This document shows positions 30,785 to 32,816 of a stretch of DNA of 32,816 nt, one piece after another. The translations under genes were made by a program, and so were the position numbers. The stretch lies in contig DKNL01000104.1 of assembly GCA_002474325.1 (NCBI GenBank), positions 1 to 32,816 of the forward strand, read 5' to 3'. Source of the stretch: Opitutales bacterium UBA7389 (GTDB lineage: Bacteria; Verrucomicrobiota; Verrucomicrobiia; Opitutales; Opitutaceae). Positions within the stretch are counted from its first letter, which is position 1; each line of letters starts with the position of its first letter. The notes beneath the pieces are model-generated. The model was not told the origin of the DNA. It saw only the letters and a list, made by a program, of their open reading frames with translations, and ran no database searches.

Positions 30785-32816
30785 GCCAGACCTCGCTTTC
30801 TTCGAAGGCCCCACTCGGCGAGGAAGCAGCACAAAGCGGCTAGAAAGAGCCAAGTATTGTGCCACAGTGGGTAGGACCAAAGTTCAGTGACTGGAGCCTT
30901 TTGTTTGGAGATTATGGATTCCAGCTCACCTAGGGCGGATATTTCTAGGACGGATCCACCTGTTTTCTCGGCGATTTGTTCGAGCAATTGCTGATCTGGA
31001 GAAAGCGAGCGGAACTCTCTAGCCAGCGGTTCATTTACCCATCCGGTTTCCGCAATTCCAATTACTTCGCCCTTTGGGCCATGGACTTCGACTCTGGCGA
31101 TATAGGCGCCGGCGTCTTGGGAAGAGAAATTAGCGGTGAAACGTCCGGGAGCATCGGATAAAGGTTCTGCGAAGAGGTCGACTTCGGTGAAACCCTTGTG
31201 GGAAGCAAGATCCGCTTCCGAAAGATCAACGCGCTTGATGGTTACGCGAGCCTGGCCAATTTCCAGTGGTTTGTAGTCCTCTTCTCGAGCCTCGATTATA
31301 AGTTCGGTCCCATCGGCGGAATCCCGGGCTTCAATCTCGACAAGGTTCGGCGCATCGGTGACGAGCCAACGAGCGATTTGGCGCCAAAGGCGGGACAGAT
31401 CTTCATGTTCGGCCTCGCCTCTCAGTCCCCAACGCCAAAGATCCCCGATAGCTACGCAAGCGACCTTGCCTGCTCCAAAGTTGTGGGCGACTAGACTGGG
31501 GTAGCGATCTCCCAGAGCGTTTTCCACTTCCGCGAGAACGCGAGCACCCGGTTTGATTTTTGGAATGGTATTAAGCACTCGGAACGGAGGCATGGTATCC
31601 AGTCGAGCTCGCTCGTCGGTTTCTACAGGCCGGACCCGGGTCCACGGTTCTACCCATCCCTCGCGGGTCAGGTGCCAAGAGAGATTTTCGCTGGACGCCC
31701 GAGTAAAGGACTGGTCGAGGTAGACTGGCAGGGTGGCAGCTATTGGCGTGTTTTCGTATCCGCCATGATCCAAAGAGTCTGCTCCGCCAAGGGCCAATAG
31801 ACCTCCTCCTCTCTGGGCCACGAACTGGCGAATCAAGGTTTGCTGATTGAAAGTGAAAAAGTCGGCTTCGAGGTCGTCGATTATGATGGCGTCGTATTCA
31901 AAAAGCTCTTCCTCGGTGCTGGGGAATCCGTCGCTGAGCTCCTTCTCGTCGCGAGTGTTGACTCGAATAAGCACGGGCTGGTCGTAGTCCTCCGTTTCTT
32001 CCGTGTCAGTGCGGTCGAATCCGCGATACAGCGGGTTACTCGATTCGCCGACCCGCCCTTTGAATTCGAATTTAGGTTCCCGTCGGGCAACCCTTATCAA
32101 TCCGGACACCTGCAGCTGGGTATCGTTATAGAGGGCCCGGTTCAAAAACTTGTATTCCCAATTTGGCCGCCCGGTGACGTAGAGAATGCGGAAGGCTTCT
32201 TGCCCGCCATCCACCATCACGATTCGCTTATTGTTGGCCTGCGTGGCTTCTTCGCTAGCAGACGAAGCGTTGGCGTTTACACGATAGAACTGTATGCCGG
32301 TACGGATAGGCCTCCAATCGAAGCTCAGCGCGTGGTTTGATCCTGATGCTTTGGAGCGAGCGGATTGCGAAGCCGGCAAATCCCGATCTTCGAGTGATTT
32401 GGACAAAGCATTCCTCGTATCGATCGCTTCGATGGAGACATCGATGTTTTGGGCTGGCAGGGCCGAGGATGAGACTACCGTTTTAAGTGAGATTGGAGCG
32501 TCGTCGAAAGCCGTTTGCCGGAGCTCCACGCGATCGATGGAAATGTCGGGCAAGGGGTCTTGGTTCCCGATGACCACCGGGTAGATAGGCGGGAGGGCGT
32601 TCGTATTCAGATCTTCCAGCATTCCCTTGTCGGTTGCGATACCGTCAGAGAAGAGGGCGACACCCGCGAGAGGCAGTCCTTGATATCGATCACCAAGCTG
32701 ATTCAGAGAAGCGATCATATTGCTTTGCTCGCCTTGAAAATCGAGGCTGGAGAAATCGGTGACCCGTCGTAGGTCGCGATCGAATCGATAGAATCGGGCC
32801 TGGAAGGATTGCTCCA
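30781..32816 (-). CDS. Large VWA/GATase-like membrane protein, C-terminal part
   Basis: The frame is open at the window edge: 677 residues are visible. The N-terminal part ends a von Willebrand-like region (LAGVALFSDGIATD near the edge). Then comes YVTGRPNWEYKFLNRAL and a glutamine-amidotransferase-like segment (AIIIDDLEADFFTF, QRGGGLLALGGADSL), which lacks a recognisable Cys nucleophile. Beta-rich domains follow, and the protein ends with one transmembrane helix (LWHNTWLFLAALCCFLAEWG) and a basic tail. Such proteins lie in MoxR-DUF58-VWA operons of planctomycetes and verrucomicrobia; their task is not known. It is translationally coupled to the caspase-like gene through a GTGA overlap. Confidence 0.85.
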   Translation of the reverse strand, partial: EQSFQARFYRFDRDLRRVTDFSSLDFQGEQSNMIASLNQLGDRYQGLPLAGVALFSDGIATDKGMLEDLNTNALPPIYPVVIGNQDPLPDISIDRVELRQTAFDDAPISLKTVVSSSALPAQNIDVSIEAIDTRNALSKSLEDRDLPASQSARSKASGSNHALSFDWRPIRTGIQFYRVNANASSASEEATQANNKRIVMVDGGQEAFRILYVTGRPNWEYKFLNRALYNDTQLQVSGLIRVARREPKFEFKGRVGESSNPLYRGFDRTDTEETEDYDQPVLIRVNTRDEKELSDGFPSTEEELFEYDAIIIDDLEADFFTFNQQTLIRQFVAQRGGGLLALGGADSLDHGGYENTPIAATLPVYLDQSFTRASSENLSWHLTREGWVEPWTRVRPVETDERARLDTMPPFRVLNTIPKIKPGARVLAEVENALGDRYPSLVAHNFGAGKVACVAIGDLWRWGLRGEAEHEDLSRLWRQIARWLVTDAPNLVEIEARDSADGTELIIEAREEDYKPLEIGQARVTIKRVDLSEADLASHKGFTEVDLFAEPLSDAPGRFTANFSSQDAGAYIARVEVHGPKGEVIGIAETGWVNEPLAREFRSLSPDQQLLEQIAEKTGGSVLEISALGELESIISKQKAPVTELWSYPLWHNTWLFLAALCCFLAEWGLRRKRGLA

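Overview
The window looks like a stretch of a marine-type member of the PVC group, most likely a verrucomicrobium of the Opitutae/Puniceicoccales kind. This is inferred from gene content: many secreted type I sulfatases without SusC/SusD-like genes, a Tat-exported Gfo/Idh/MocA oxidoreductase, an S46 peptidase, a DUF4202 protein and a VWA/caspase-like gene pair. Base composition is close to balanced. Many start codons lack a Shine-Dalgarno sequence. A planctomycete or kiritimatiellale source is not excluded. I see no rRNA, tRNA, CRISPR array or intact mobile element.

Layout. The left edge holds the start of a minus-strand gene resembling 5-deoxy-glucuronate isomerase (IolB). It diverges from the first sulfatase (374-1903 +), which meets an iduronate-2-sulfatase-like gene (2185-3597 -) tail to tail. 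Next come a secreted zinc-peptidase-like protein (3836-5209 -), a Tat-exported SMP-30/gluconolactonase (5403-6512 +) with a strong terminator, a large secreted parallel beta-helix protein (6661-8577 +), a glutaredoxin and a small periplasmic protein. Further right are sulfatases at 9984-11444 (+), 13521-15119 (+), 15439-17001 (+), 19586-21022 (-), 21206-22723 (-) and 26505-27836 (-). Between them lie the Gfo/Idh/MocA oxidoreductase, the S46 dipeptidyl-peptidase, a broken PQQ-dehydrogenase remnant, a hexulose-phosphate-synthase-like enzyme and a CNNM/CBS membrane protein coupled to a small membrane protein. The right end has a DUF192 lipoprotein, a DUF4202 gene and an operon of a large VWA/GATase-like membrane protein (cut by the window edge) and a caspase-like protein without a visible catalytic cysteine.

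Working together. Eight sulfatases, a beta-helix candidate carbohydrate-active protein, a lactonase, a sugar-type oxidoreductase and a peptidase, nearly all exported, suggest a locus for desulfating and processing sulfated polysaccharide or glycoprotein. The genes are mostly in single units with their own leaders rather than in one operon, and neither a sulfatase-maturing enzyme nor a recognisable glycoside hydrolase is present, so these must lie elsewhere.

Between genes, several families of short palindromic (REP-like) repeats recur. There is also a 28-bp near-perfect palindrome upstream of the 2185-3597 sulfatase and a possible three-way-junction structure at 11566-11625.
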